Assembly (NCBI GenBank): GCA_949128115.1
Contig: OX421961.1
Location: 125,367,050-125,431,049, forward strand
Direction of reading: 5' to 3'
Length of the DNA: 64,000 bases
Origin: Anaspis maculata
Lineage: Eukaryota; Arthropoda; Insecta; Coleoptera; Scraptiidae
Made by a program: the position numbers and the translations under genes. Of this stretch, positions 33,761 through 46,160 are shown one piece after another. Within the stretch, counting starts at the first letter, position 1, and each line of letters starts with the position of its first letter. The notes below the pieces were generated by a model. The model saw only the letters and a list, made by a program, of their open reading frames with translations. It was not told the DNA's origin and did no database searches.

Positions 33761-35235
33761 ATTACATAGTTGATTGCATGTGCTGAAATCGTAATATTGC
33801 AAAACATCGGACATTAACTACCGCACACTCAATTTAAATAAGTGAGCAGTAATGCAAGAGATATCATAATCTAGGCGAAAACCGGATAATAAACTATGCA
33901 CTTTTCACAATTATTATTAAAACGGCTGGATATCCTCGCGCGCATTATTCAAATAAGCAATTTTCTCACTTGTCATTGCCTGGAAGAAAAATTGTAATTG
34001 GTGTTTGTCTCGGCAATCTCAGCAAAGTTTGAGAATGTTGAAACAAAGCGGGATTTAATTTTACTGATAAGAGAAATGAAGGAAATGCGACGAAATTTCC
34101 ATTTTCAACTCGTATTATGGCTATAATACCTACTACTTAAATCTAGATTTTCTTATAACGAAAACGACAGTGCTGGAGCTGCACCTGATGATATAATAAA
34201 TTATAAATATATGGCAAGTGTGGGTGCGCTCATATCTTATAAATCCGAGATAGAAAACAGATAATGACACAATAAAATTTGTTTCTTCAGATGTCACCTA
34301 TAAATATTGGTATAGGCAGGCGCGACAGTTCTTTTCTCACGCACCAACATACATTTATGTGAATTTTTCAGGTCAACTATTGAGCATATAAAAGTATAGT
34401 TTATAAATCTTACACTTCACGCCTACCATTAATATCCTTTAATAGTGTCATATCGCTCCATTACTCAAAATGATTTATTGCAGGTGTTTTGTGTGGTTTT
34501 TGCAAATGAGAAGTTGTATTCTATACCTTTATACGTTGTATTATATTTTCAAAGCCGTTGGACCGGGTTTTTGCGATATGTAATTGCAAGAGGACCAGAT
34601 TTAATGTGTCACCGGACACTAATAGATCATAATTTGACCATTCACCCGTCAGGAAAAAAATCGAGTTGTGCACAACGATTACATTTATACGACCTCCGCA
34701 GATGTTGCATATAAGACTGAGAGTATGCAGAAAAATGTTTGTTCTGGAAAACATCCAGGGTATATTCAAATCAAGTTTAGTTCGCAAAACAAATGTGGAG
34801 ACTGCGTTAAGTGTTCGTTCTTAAATGGCGCATCCGCCATTATTGAGCAAGATGCAAGGTTCGTCGTTCATCTGCTGTCGAAGTCACCACTGTGCACTCT
34901 TCAGGCAACCCGAAGCCAATGGTAAAAGAAAGATTTTTCCACCATTCAAGTGCCACATTCACCACGAGAGGCTTATATGCCAATTATACCGAGGCTGAGA
35001 TCGTATTATACAGAATCTCTCAAAATTCGCGCCCACAGAGTCCAGGGCAGTTCACGGAAATGTTTGGCAACTGCCAAAAAAATGTTGAGTAGAATTGGAT
35101 CTTTTATTTATGAAGATACGGGTGGCCGAAGGGAGGTCCTTCGAGCCCTTCTAGTTTTGATTCCGAAAGGTTGAGGCAATTTTTTGGTGGCAGAATTATG
35201 AATAAAAGATAAACTACTGGATGCTACTATAGATT
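33761..35235. other. Unrecognised DNA with overlapping weak ORFs
   Basis: AT-rich to 34.44 kb. From 34,445 to 35,174 several 60-90 codon plus-strand frames overlap. They include one with cysteine pairs near 34,799-34,823 and one rich in serine and threonine at 34,892-35,092. None is a family I recognise, and frames switch without clear splice sites. It may be a decayed mobile-element gene. Confidence 0.35.
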
Positions 35236-36825
35236 TCTAGCCCAGGCGCCAGGGAAAACAATAAGGAAATAATTGTTTCCTGGCTGGAAACTAGCTTAAA
35301 ACGGTCTGTGTAGCTTAGGTTTTGATATACTAGTTTCCCCCCTTTCGGAAATGTCGGCGTCATGTCGCCATCATCAACAAGAAGTGCACCAGCGTGGTTT
35401 TTGCCGAATATCTCAATTTTGGGTCATCTGACAGCAAAAGATGTGGAGAGTCATTTTGAAGCCTATGAAATTCCCTACAGTTTGGTTTTTCAATCATTTT
35501 TTTGCGACCCATGGTCTTTGAGATAGAGCTTCTGGAAGCCAGAGTCATTGTCGTGAAAGCTCCATGGCCACTTGACTCAAAAAACTTGAATGCCGATGTG
35601 ACAAAAAAAAACAAAATGAGATTACTCGAGAATCCTTCATGCTATAGTTGCGGTGATGGTCTTAAACTCTTCCTCTTGAACCGTAAATTACGAATATTGA
35701 AAAGTCAAAAATGTCACATTGTACATATACAGAGTGTACTACGGGAATCAAATGAGAACAGAGAAATTTGACATATTTCTTCGATTTAGCCTATGCGAAA
35801 CTCTAAGCTCTTATCACGAGTCCAATATCAATATACATTGCTCTGTAAGCTTCACTTGATACACTCAAGAAGTGGTCAGCTCACAGCCTTCCTGCAAAAT
35901 GTTTTGAAGGCCCTCTGAAATCCTCAAAATTTACAGTAGCAAGAAATGTATGTAACAGTATATTTTATACCAAGGAACCAAAGTGAGATCCCTTGGGTGA
36001 AGTTTGTTGCTCGAGGGCCCTTTGGGTCGAAATCCCCAAATTGAAAATTCACTTTGGTCCCTTGGTATATAATATACTGTTATATACATTCCTTGGTACT
36101 GTAAATTTTTAATATTTTGATGATTTCAGAGGGCCTTCAAAACATTTTACAGTGAAGCTGTGAGCTGACCACTTCTTTAGTGTATTGAGTGAAGCTTACA
36201 GAGCAAATTCATATCGATATTGGACTCGTGTTAGGTGCTTAGAGTGTCGCATATAGGCTAAATCGAAGAAATATGTAAAATTTCTCTGATCTGATTTGAT
36301 TCCCTCAGTACACCCTGTATAGTATGTACAAGTGACGTTTTTGACTTTTCTATATTCGTAATCAACGGTTCAAGTGAAAGAGTTTAAGACCATCAGCGCA
36401 ACTATAGCATAAAGGATTCTCGAGAAATCTCATTTTGAAATTTTTTTGTCTCATCGGCATTTTAGTTTTTCGAGTCAAGTGGCCATGGAGCTTTTACGAC
36501 AATGCCTCTCGCTTCCAGAAGCTCTATCTCAAAAACCATGATTTGCAGAAAAATCATTTGAAAACTATTCCGTAGGAAATTTCATTGGTTTCAAAATGAC
36601 TGCTCACATCTTTTGCTGTCAGATGGCCCAAAATCAAGATATTTGGCAAAAACCACGCTGATGCACTTCTTGTTGATGATGGCGACATGACGCCGACATT
36701 TCCGAAAGGGGGGAAATTGGTATGTCAAAAGCTAAGCCACACAGATCGTTTTAAGCTAGTTTCCAGCCAGTAAACAATTATTTCCTTATTGAGCTGATTT
36801 TTGCTCCCTGGCGCCTGGGCTATTC
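35236..36825. repeat. Large fold-back, 1.6 kb
   Basis: The outer end CTAGCCCAGGCGCCAGGGA is mirrored at 36,805-36,822. The arms are reverse complements over about 780 bp each, meeting near 36,025, where the CCAAGGGACC-like centre folds on itself. A nested pair, TACAGAGTGTACTACGGGAA at 35,727 and its CACCCTGTA-ending mirror at about 36,297-36,317, shares the same centre. ORFs of 84 and 89 codons at 35,360-35,771 lie entirely in the left arm and are not recognised. Confidence 0.9.
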
Positions 36826-37124
36826 TATTTAGGTACTAACTATACTATTCCAGTCAAATTAAGAAAAAATCGGACCAAACCAAAAATAAATTCGGAAGTT
36901 GACGAAATTTGGTGGATCGATGCAGAATTTAACGTGGAATAACATACTGAAATTCCCATGAATTCCAAGGTTTGGTTTTTTATTTAGAACCAATAAAAGA
37001 GTGCCATCCTTGGAAATTTTTGTTTTTTCTGAATATCCTAATCAATTTTTGGAATGATATATATCTTGAGTTCTTTCGAGGAAATATCGGTAAGATTCTT
37101 CTGGCGGACTCCCGGAAAGGTAGT
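36826..37124. other. Single-copy AT-rich DNA
   Basis: No coding frame, repeat partner or RNA gene seen. Confidence 0.4.
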
Positions 37125-37640
37125 GATAGTATAGTGATACCCACGAGACCAGCGAGACGAAACTATTTGAAAATCTCGTTTCGTCTCGTGGGAGTTTTCC
37201 TGAGTCTCGTTTCGAGTCTCGCCTTGCAACTTTGAGTCTTGTCTCGTCTCGCGTTTCGGGCAAGAATTTCGCAAGTCTCGCACTTTTTTTTTATTTTCCA
37301 CACAAGTTTCCAAACGTAACTTGAGATGTCGAATGCTCATCGTCGTCAAAATAAATCCAATCAAATTTACAAAAACGGGGTTTCATTTGTTTCACAGACA
37401 TACTTTCCAGAAGAAGAAGAAGAAGGTTTGAAGATTGTAACCTACCTGATGGATTTGCTAGGCAAACTAAACCGACGAGACTGGCGAGACTCTAGCGCGA
37501 GAGGCAAGATGAGACCATCAAAAAGTCTCGCCTCGTCTCCCGAATAAAAAATTGCTAGTCTTCTCTCGTTCTCGTCACAAAAATGAGACAAGACCACGCG
37601 AGACTCTTGAAAACGAGACATTGAAACAATTTTCTTTCTA
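37125..37640. repeat. GAGAC-rich element, probable MITE
   Basis: Both ends are crowded with GAGAC/GTCTC pentamers in opposing orientation: about 37,139-37,285 (beginning ACCCACGAGACCAGCGAGAC) and about 37,480-37,620. An AT-rich middle separates them. The layout copies that of the GATACC-ended hAT MITE at 5.1 kb. I could not find an unambiguous target duplication. An overlapping 73-codon plus-strand ORF and minus-strand ORFs rich in R, D, E and T are products of the repeated pentamer. Confidence 0.6.
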
Positions 37641-38469
37641 GGGCTGTGGCATCCCCAAACTGACGTATCAATTTAGACCGCGACAGTTTGGGAGTTTCTC
37701 ATTTTTTCCTCATAAAATCTGGTAAAAGAATCGACAAAATAGCCGTTTTCTAACAAGCACGTGTTACTGTTGTAATATCATCAATTGTGAAACGAAGAAA
37801 GTATTTCTAGCAAAATTTCAGGCAAAATATTGTCGATAGGCATTTATCAAATCCTTAACCTTGCTTCAACCTTACTCAGTAAAAGACCCATGTTCATGAA
37901 ATAAATTTGATTATTTCGACAGCGTGGTGACTGGCGACATCTAAAAGTCATTTTTAAACTACATACTTCAGCTACACTGGCGCCATTTAGACAACTACTG
38001 TCAGTATTTATCTCCATTCTCAGGCTCCTACATTGCCGGAATGAAGTGAAATCTATATTTTGCATTGTCGGTCGGAAGTTTTGAGACTTTAGCGACACTA
38101 GTCCTCTACACAGCTAGTGCTGTGAGAGGGTCAAACTGGTGAATTCGGTCCCGAGAATGCCTACGTTATCACTATTTGCTGATAATTCCTTTATTTTTCC
38201 CAGCTTAATGTTCTAAATATCGAAAAAAAGCAAATTAGAGACCGCTCATTTTTCGTCACAGATTCTAAATCAATGAAACACAAAAATGCTAAACATTCTT
38301 GTCGTCACACTCAACTTGATCAACCAATTTTGAGAATTTTGAGTAAATGTTCGGTCAATAATGTGCAAGTTATGAATCTAGTAGTGAAAAAAAATAACTG
38401 ATGCAACCAAAACCTTAATTCATGTGTACCAGCCAGCGGATAAAGGTTCTTTTTCCATAGAGCATGCAA
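37641..38469. other. Single-copy DNA, nothing recognised
   Basis: No inverted repeat longer than a few tens of bases and no supported coding frame. Confidence 0.4.
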
Positions 38470-39070
38470 TTTGAGCCTAACGTATGGTCCGAAAGTTTTG
38501 GGAAATAGTTTTAAGCTAATAACTTTTTCTGGATAGTCTTTATTTTCGTACTTGATAGTGCATAAATCAACATCATATATAACACTAACAAACTCATATT
38601 CAACATATTGAAAATGGACCATTATCTTCGATGGATCTCAATTATCTTCTGCCATGTTCCATGATTTTCTGTATCAATTTGTCAAATTCGAAAATCTCTA
38701 ATGTTATTGAAAAATGTGACGCCGTAATTGGTCTTCATTCGCAGCTTCTCAACCCTTGTCGTATACTATCCTGCTCAATACTTACCAAAAATCTTATATT
38801 GGTCGAGCTTGCGGTACATTGGGAGGCAGGAGCTCTGAGAAATTAATCCTGCTGTTGTCCAGAGAATGATCGAACATGGCAGAAGAAAACCGAGAGCCAT
38901 CAAAGATAATGGCCCATCTTCAATATGTTGAATACGAATTTGAAATTGTTGAAGATGACACTAGTTTTTGCAATATTAAGTTACGAAATTGAAACTATCA
39001 ATAAAAAGTTATTAGCTTTTAAAAAAATTCCCAAAACTTTCGGACCATACGTTATAACACAACTCAAATA
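38470..39070. repeat. Fold-back element, about 0.58 kb
   Basis: TAACGTATGGTCCGAAAGTT at 38,478 is mirrored, ending GTTA at 39,054, and weaker pairing extends to a TTTGAG/CTCAAA pair outside. The arms are about 185 bp with a loop of about 210 bp. Flanking TA at each end fits a TA-targeting MITE, but no transposase similarity is seen. Confidence 0.85.
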
Positions 39071-42000
39071 AAGACAGTAAAAACATGGGATTATGTGTAC
39101 TCTTCAACAGGTGGTGACAGAACCCATTAAAGCCTGAAAAAGCCAGCTCGCTCCCGCTCGCAAGGGTTATTTTGAGGCTGATGCCGCTGATGTGAAGAAA
39201 TAGCGCTGAAATTTGCCGCGAGGTCAGCAAACTGGATGCGAAGGACTAAATTACATCCTGTTTCCCTCCTCGCGACGCCGAGAATTTTAAGAGACAACCT
39301 GTCAAATGGAAAAAGCTCAATTTTAAAACCCGCAAATTGGCATTATCGCGCTCGTCCCTGAAAAAAGCCGTTTTGATTAATGTCCTTGCAGCTTTTTTTT
39401 AAGTTCTCCGCACACCATGCGTTCATTATTTGGAGTTTCGTCGTTGATCTAAACTGCTCAACGAAAGATAGGGATGTTCCATATTCGGCTTCAAATTTGA
39501 ACAGGGATATTTCGGAAAAGAAACTGTCCATTTTAAAACGGCTGACGTCATCTGATGAGGCATACCTTTGGCTACAAGGTGTCATAAAGGGCAAGGCAAT
39601 CATTCTCATTAGGCATCGCATACAGGGTGAGAACGGAAAGTGTGTCGAAGAGATCAATATAATTGACCATCATTGACTAAAATTTGGCAAAAATGTATAA
39701 GTAATTTGACTTTCTTAATTAAAAAACCTTCATATGAAAAATTTCTATACTCGCTGGCTTTTAAGGCAACTACCCCATGTTAGTGTCGAGGACTTCCTTA
39801 GGGTCGGGTCAACATGGGTTATGTTGCGTTAGGACAGCATCCAGTTATCAACACAGGGTGGCTTCTTGCCTGCCTGTGCCGGCCCTGTGTTCGCCAGATA
39901 CGTGTCTTTTTCAACTTGAACCCGGAACATGCGTGATTATGTTGCGGTCGCAGTTCGCGTCCCAAATAAAAACCTAAACACAATATCAGCATAATATCGG
40001 AAAACTCGAGGGAAAACTAGCCGATTTGAATTCCGACCCCCGTGCGACCAGATGTGTTGTCGTAATTTATGACTTCCAAAAGCCGAAACTTTTCCTCTAG
40101 CAATTTCCCGCTAAGGAGCAGGAGATGCGAGGATAACAATTTACTTTGGGTATCATGCAAACCAGGACCGGGCAGCAGGCCTGATGCTTTGATGCCGCGA
40201 GATGCCTTGGAGAGCGCTTTTTAAATTGCGTTTCTCGAGCCGATGACGTAATTCCTAAACGTAACAACATGACTGGTGGAGTTTCTTTTTTGTCACCGCC
40301 ACGCACGTTTCCACACCGATAGAGGTAGCTCTTCCCTGAAATCCCTGGCGCCGGATAAATTCCCGAATTATTTGGCCGGCAACGACGACGAAACTTCCCC
40401 TTTTCTTTTCCTGATGATGCGCCGCGAACGGGGGGAGGAGAAGAAGGCGCACTGCTCAGTTGATTATGGAATTTACTTCCAAATCACGACTTCCTCTGCC
40501 GCAACTTTCGGCTTAGCAAACCAACTTTAATGTTTTTAAATGGAGCAAGTTCCGCCGGCCTTATCTGTAAGTTGGAGTAATAGACATCCTACATTTTTAT
40601 TAACCTCCGGCGGGCATCAGCCACTGCCAAGAGATTTTCATTTTTGTTTTCTTTTCGTGATGCTTTCGTTTATGGAGCGAGCGCGTTTTTGTTATAATAT
40701 GAGCGTTAAAAAGGGAGGCGTGGCGTATAAACCCAACAACTGGAAATTAAGTTGCATTCAGATGCAGTCAATTGGGTTTAATTTATGGACGATGCCCGGC
40801 CCGGGGTCTCTCGTGATGATGATGGGGCTCTTGCTCTCGCCCAGGACTAATGAAATCATTTCGGTGGCCCGGCATTTAAATCAATATAAATTTAAATTGA
40901 ACGCGCTAACGACGTTTTCATTAAGTTCGTGTGTTATGTAGATTAACATTCTTTATAGGTACAGGTTGGACTAAAGAAAACATAACGACTCACATTCGCA
41001 TACTGTATAAGTAAGAGGTATAATACTTGCAACATAGGTACAATAATATGGTTCATGGGAGAGACATGAGCCCCGTTATGGGTTCGTCAAACCGGAACCA
41101 GCGTTCTGGAAGGGGCTGCAACCCTCCAAAAAACTTGACATTGGCGACAGGTATTTGAAAAAAAAAACAATTGCCTCAAACCAGAAATACTAGCACCTCT
41201 GCAAAAATAGTTAAATTAGAATTGAAATGATTCGTTCAACCCCAGTTGCCATTCACAATTTCCAAAGACGCTGATGCATGCCACTCCGGCTATGAGGATC
41301 AAACTGCACGGTTGAATTAATAGCACTTGACGTACCCACTTGGAAAAAAATTGACTTCCCGAGCTTTTTTCCGAGAAAGAGGTCAAGTGCCGGTAAGCTC
41401 GTCTGTTATGTTTTCGTTAGGCCACCTTGTATGCTCGGAATGCGAGATAATCTCGAAAACGCGCGCGCGGGAATTCGAGACCAGAAATTGTCGCAACGAA
41501 TGATGCTGATGGCATTTTACGTGGCGTGTCTGAAGAAATGGCTTTTTAATAGAAGAACAACCTGTGCTTTTGAGAAGCGAAAGTGGACTGGAGTACCTTT
41601 AAAGTTTTCCGACTTGCACTATACTGATAGGATTCGCGGAAATTAAACACGAACTACGTTAAGTACCTACCTGTAAGTAGTGTAAGTATCTGAATTATTG
41701 AAATTCCAAGAATCGTGCAGATAGTGTAGATCGAGGTGTGGATATATAATGATGCAGTGCAAACAGTTTAGAAATAATGACTCAATCATGCTGTAGCTGA
41801 TACAAAATCGATGGTATATAAGTCATATAGGGTATGTTTTGTGAGTTATGTGCCATAACTTGATGCCAGATAAAGGACGTCAACGCGAGTTAGATCAGCA
41901 AAAAACTAATGTTTTCTTGAAGAACTTTTGACGACGGAATATGAAATTATTAACTTTTCAATTCTTGCTTTGACAAATAAATATTCAATTCTTTGATTTG

Positions 42001-42342
42001 ATCTGTGATTACAGGTCTTCAAAGTTTTTATCAGTCGCATCAAGTTCAACACCTGGGGCTAATCGAGTAGTTCAAGATAAAGCATCAGCTGCAACGTTTT
42101 AGTTTCCTTTGATGTAGTCGACGGTTTAATCATATTCTTTCAATTGAAGTCGCAATTTTCTAGACCTACTTGAAGAGTTGGCTATTTCAAGCAAAAAAAT
42201 TAAGGGTCTATGATCCGTAGACATGTCGAACTTCCGTCCGTACAGAAAAGGTCTAAAACGTGTCACCGCCCACACGATCGCTAACATCTCTTTCTATATC
42301 ATGGATTCTGTTCCATTTTAAGATCTATTCATATTACTTACA
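39071..42342. other. Single-copy DNA, GC-richer at 40.0-40.95 kb
   Basis: 39.07-40.0 kb is mixed. 40,020-40,940 is GC-richer, with ordered motifs such as GATGCCCGGCCCGGGG next to AATTTAAATTGAA, and with overlapping ORFs on both strands (the longest 133 codons at 40,540-40,941) that I cannot defend as genes. 40,960-42,340 is AT-rich and unrecognised. Single TACAGGGTG-like motifs near 39,623 and 40,965 have no visible partner. Confidence 0.4.
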
Positions 42343-42817
42343 GATTTTTGTAGTGATGTAAATTTTCCGGAAATTTAAAACTCGGAAATTTTTCCAGAAA
42401 TTTTCCGGAAAATTTCCGGAAATTTTCCGCAAGGGTTCAGAATTGATTGAAACTAGACACGTTGTCTTGCTCATAATTTTCCTATTCCAACAACACCAAA
42501 TAAGTATATTGCGACGCAATAATGGACTAATTCACAAAAATATAATTTTAAGCACTTGAAAATGAAAAATAAATAGTCTTACTAGCATTCTAACATTTTA
42601 TCATTGATCTGTCATGATTTTTTCATCAATTAAGAGCGAGGGGTGAGGTTAAGTTCACCGAATCCGAGACCGATTCACATCTTCTTACTCTCAAACTCGC
42701 GGCAAATTTGAAATTATGGGAAATTTCCAAATTTCGCTCGGAAAATTTTCCGGAAATTTTCCAGATTGGAAATTTTCCGAGACGAAAAATTTCTGAACTC
42801 ACATCACTAGATTTTTG
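42343..42817. mobile_element. hAT-type MITE with 8 bp target site duplication
   Basis: The element proper is 42,351-42,809 (459 bp). It starts TAGTGATGT and ends ACATCACTA, with GATTTTTG flanking it directly at 42,343-42,350 and 42,810-42,817. Subterminal regions on both sides are dense in TTTTCCGGAAA-type palindromic motifs. A TAG...CTA terminus with an 8 bp duplication assigns it to hAT. The interior has no transposase. Confidence 0.9.
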
Positions 42818-43984
42818 TCCCTTATCTGGACAATTAGTCAATACACATTGGACGTGGTGCACAACAAATGAATTTCTAGTTGATGTCAGATACATTACCT
42901 AAATAGTTTCAGCGATTTCATCTAGTCCTCTAGCTATTATGACCGAATTTCCATTAGAGTCCAAGATTCGACCAGTAACTGGACCAGATTTGAATATTTT
43001 GTTTTATTTAGTTAAAAGATATGGTGATCAGATTTCCAGTACAATTTAAGCGATCATGTGTTTACGCTTGCTAATAACTAGGTTTCTGATCGATTTGGCT
43101 GAATTACAGTACATTTTAGGGGAATTTCAGTTGATACTACATCTGCACACAAAGTTAGACACAGAGAAGATTCAGATTAAACAATTTCATTATTTGCGTG
43201 GCACAATCGCTATCCATTTTGTCCATGTTTTGTGATATTTCGGCTAGTTTTGTTGCAATATTGCATTAAATACTGAATAAAGTGCTGATGGATGAATAAC
43301 GGGCAATACAGCTGCTGAAGATATTCCCTTGCATGTGAGTATCTTAGGACAAACTTCGATGGACCTTTTTATAAGGTAATTTTCAAAGGCGCTTTTGTTC
43401 AAAGCTGAATACTCTGAGGATTGCATTAAGCTCGAGGCAATGTAACAAAGGAGAACGGTTCCAAATCGCAGATTCACGTTAACCACGACTTTTGGATTTT
43501 GACGGAAAAACGGTATGTGACAAACATCTCAATCATATTATTGGACTTTGAATTATTTTAATGTAAATAGATTAAGGTAGATTTGGAACTCCTGGACATT
43601 TCTAAAGCTGTTGATTTTGAATTTTGTATGCAATTTTATCGATCGAATAGTTTGTAAAAGATATTAGTTACATAAATATTTCAATCTCAGAACATTTGCG
43701 AGCTTGTTGCCACTGTGGTTTGTATACTATTTTATTCAGAATCATAAATTCCGACCATTTCAAAATAAGGATCTGAAAAACCTTAAAAAAAATCCTTATA
43801 GAAATTTGTTAGAGAGAATACTGGTTTAGTCCGTTTTAGTTTGATATGAATGATAAAAGAATAAAGAAAAGCTATTAATGCAAATGTTTGGCTTACCATT
43901 TCCAAGATAAGTCTAGATATTGCACAAAAACATCTCAATTTAGGATCTAAATATTCCAACAATAAAATTATTGGATAACATCAA
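42818..43984. other. AT-rich DNA, nothing recognised
   Basis: No repeat partner or supported coding frame seen. Confidence 0.4.
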
Positions 43985-44245
43985 CTTCCTGAACTTTGGA
44001 TCCCCCCCCCCCCAATGAGCTTTAGCAAAAATATTGACGATCTCTACACAAGTTCTTTCGTAATTTTGTTGAAGAGACACCAGACTATACACAGGGGTTT
44101 CTTTGACGAGTTCTTTCCATGTGTGTCTGTTTTTAATCCGTAATCCGTAATCCGTGTTAGCGAAGCAAAGCAAAATTAAGCGAAGCGAAACTTTGGATCC
44201 CCCCCCCCCCCCCAATGAGCTTAAGCAAAAATATTGACAGTCAAT
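43985..44245 (+). repeat. Rep-D, copies 1 and 2
   Basis: Copy 1 (43,991-44,132) has GAACTTTGGATCC, a poly-C run, CCAATGAGCTTTAGCAAAAA and a GACACCAGACTATACACAGG segment. It ends in three TAATCCG units at about 44,133-44,155. A short AGCGAAGC/AAGC tract (44,158-44,190) leads to copy 2, which repeats GAAACTTTGGATCC, a longer poly-C and CAATGAGCTTAAGC, then stops at about 44,238. A third copy lies at 46,160-46,325 beside the 10 bp minisatellite. Confidence 0.85.
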
Positions 44246-45317
44246 TCAACTGTTGATAGCGCTTGCATCAAGGAGGTTTTTGTTGAATAGTTCTGTACAG
44301 ATAGGTAACATAAGAATTACCTACAGGCAGGGGGAAAGGAGGTTAGAAATGGGCGGCTACCCAACTGTTGATAAATCAATAATCAATATTGTAGAGGAAC
44401 GGACTTTTTCATAATTATAATTAAAGCTAAAATTCGTCGCTTTCTCGAAATCACATACACACAAATAAATCAACATCTGGTATAGTTTAAAACCTCAAGT
44501 GTATCGCCGGGAGTGTCGGTGGCCGTGCAAGAGCGGGCGGATTTTACTACTTGCGAGAGGAACAAAAACTGCCGCGGGGTGGCTACAGGCTACAGGGTGC
44601 GAATGCAAGTAAATCGAACCGACCATGGGGTGGTCGTGCATTTCCGTCGTAGAAATTCACGGTGTTTTATTGTGCCTGTAATTTGTGTAATAATCAAGCA
44701 AGTCTGTTTTATTGATTGTTATATCCATTTATTCATTTCCTAAATATTCTCAGCCGTGAACATGGTTTTCTGATTACCATTTTATTCGAATTTCTGATGT
44801 GTTTTCACAAGACGGAGATCCTCTCATATTTTTGGAATTGTCTGTACTGTGTTGATGATGATTTGCAATTAGGGTTACTTTATTGTACGATCACTGTTTT
44901 GTTTGTAATGTTAGTTGGGATTCTCTGTTTTACTTGAGATCTTATGTCATTATTTTGATCTGCTTGATTTATTAATTTATATCCGTGTCACTTTGTGCCT
45001 CTCATGCCTCATTATTTGAAATCGGAATAGCAGACCGCATTTCATTTTGTTGATGCTCATTGTAAATTGCGCTAGCGAGAATGGAAGGGCCTTGGTGAAT
45101 TTTGTGACACCAAATAATATTTTTGTAGTTTGTATATATTTGCATGTGTATGTGAAAGTCGTACCCAAGGTATATCCTCCCTCTCGTCCACCGTGAGTGT
45201 ATTTATTTATTTATTTTGAAGAGTCCCAGGTAACTGCTGGAGAGAAGTGGGACCGGAAATCAGGAATAGCGAGGACGGGGACTTGTTCAATGCATTGCTT
45301 TGACGAGTTCTTTCCAT
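44246..45317. other. Unrecognised DNA
   Basis: A 76-codon plus-strand ORF at 44,513-44,743 starts in GC-richer sequence rich in arginine codons. No family is recognised and there is no splice context. The rest is AT-rich. Confidence 0.4.
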
Positions 45318-45470
45318 GGGTTCCTCATTTGCTCAGAAACTCTTAAATTATCTGCCATCATTTCAATCTTCCTCATTTGCTCAGAAACTCTCAAATTATT
45401 TGTCACTATTTCAAGTCTTCCCAGTTAGCTCAGGAACCCTCAAATTATCTACCATGATTCCAAGTCCTGT
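45318..45470 (+). repeat. Tandem repeat, 49 bp x 3
   Basis: Three diverged consecutive units each carry a TCCTCATTTGCTCAGAAACT-type start and a CTCAAATTAT core, then a TTTCAA end. The third unit is the most diverged. Confidence 0.85.
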
Positions 45471-45789
45471 TTGGTATTTTGGGTATTCTTTAGTACTAAA
45501 TGTCGAGCAGAGGCAACCGCCCAATCTGTGTTTACTAGACCGATGATTGTAGAGTAGGTTGTAACTTTAGCGAGACAAAATTATCTGTATCTCTCGGTGT
45601 TAGGGATTTTGTTTCAGCGTTCCGTATACCTTGGGGGCGCAACATACTTTAGTTGATGGTAGTTAACAATCTGGTTGATTGTAGTATTTTCGTATGTTGT
45701 CTACTAATGTTCTTCACTTTGTGAGTTTGTGTGAGTATGTGATAATGGAGTGGTGTAAATTGAATTTCAAAGCGTAAATCAATATTTCA
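45471..45789. other. Unrecognised DNA
   Basis: TG-rich, with no coding frame or repeat partner seen. Confidence 0.4.
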
Positions 45790-46160
45790 CGGCAAAGCAA
45801 AGCGAAGTAAAGCAAATCAAAGCGAATCAAAGTGAATCAAAGCGAAGCAAAGCGAATCAAAGCGAATCAAAGCGAATCAAAGCAAAGCAAAGCAAAGCAA
45901 AGCGAAGCGAAGCGAAGCGAAGCAAAGCGAAGCAAAGCGAAGCAAAGCGAAGCAAAGCGAAGCAAAGCGAAGCAAAGCGAAGCAAAGCTAAGCAAAGCGA
46001 AGCAAAGCGAAGCAAAGCGAAGCAAAGCGAAGCAAAGCGAAGCAAAGCGAAGCAAAGCGAAGCAAAGCGAAGCAAAGCGAAGCAAAGCGAAGCAAAGCGA
46101 AGCAAAGCGAAGCAAAGCGAAGCAAAGCGAGGCAAAGCAAAGAAAAACGAAGCGAAACAA
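45790..46160. repeat. 10 bp minisatellite (AAGCGAAGCA)n
   Basis: About 35 units of the decamer. The left edge (to about 45,900) is degenerate with AATCAAAGCG variants; the centre is almost perfect, with a single CTAAGC variant near 45,988. Because the decamer has no stop codon in any frame, it yields 123-170 codon ORFs on both strands with 10-residue periods (SEAKRSKAKQ on plus, FALLRFASLC on minus). These are artefacts of composition. Rep-D copy 3 follows directly. Confidence 0.95.

Noticed and set aside
40540..40941. 133-codon plus-strand ORF
   Set aside because: No domain, no splice or promoter support; internal methionine-rich stretch comes from an ATGATG run.
43940..44215. 91-codon minus-strand ORF starting in poly-G
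   Set aside because: It is the reverse of Rep-D copies 1 and 2; the same peptide recurs at 46.2 kb only because the repeat recurs.
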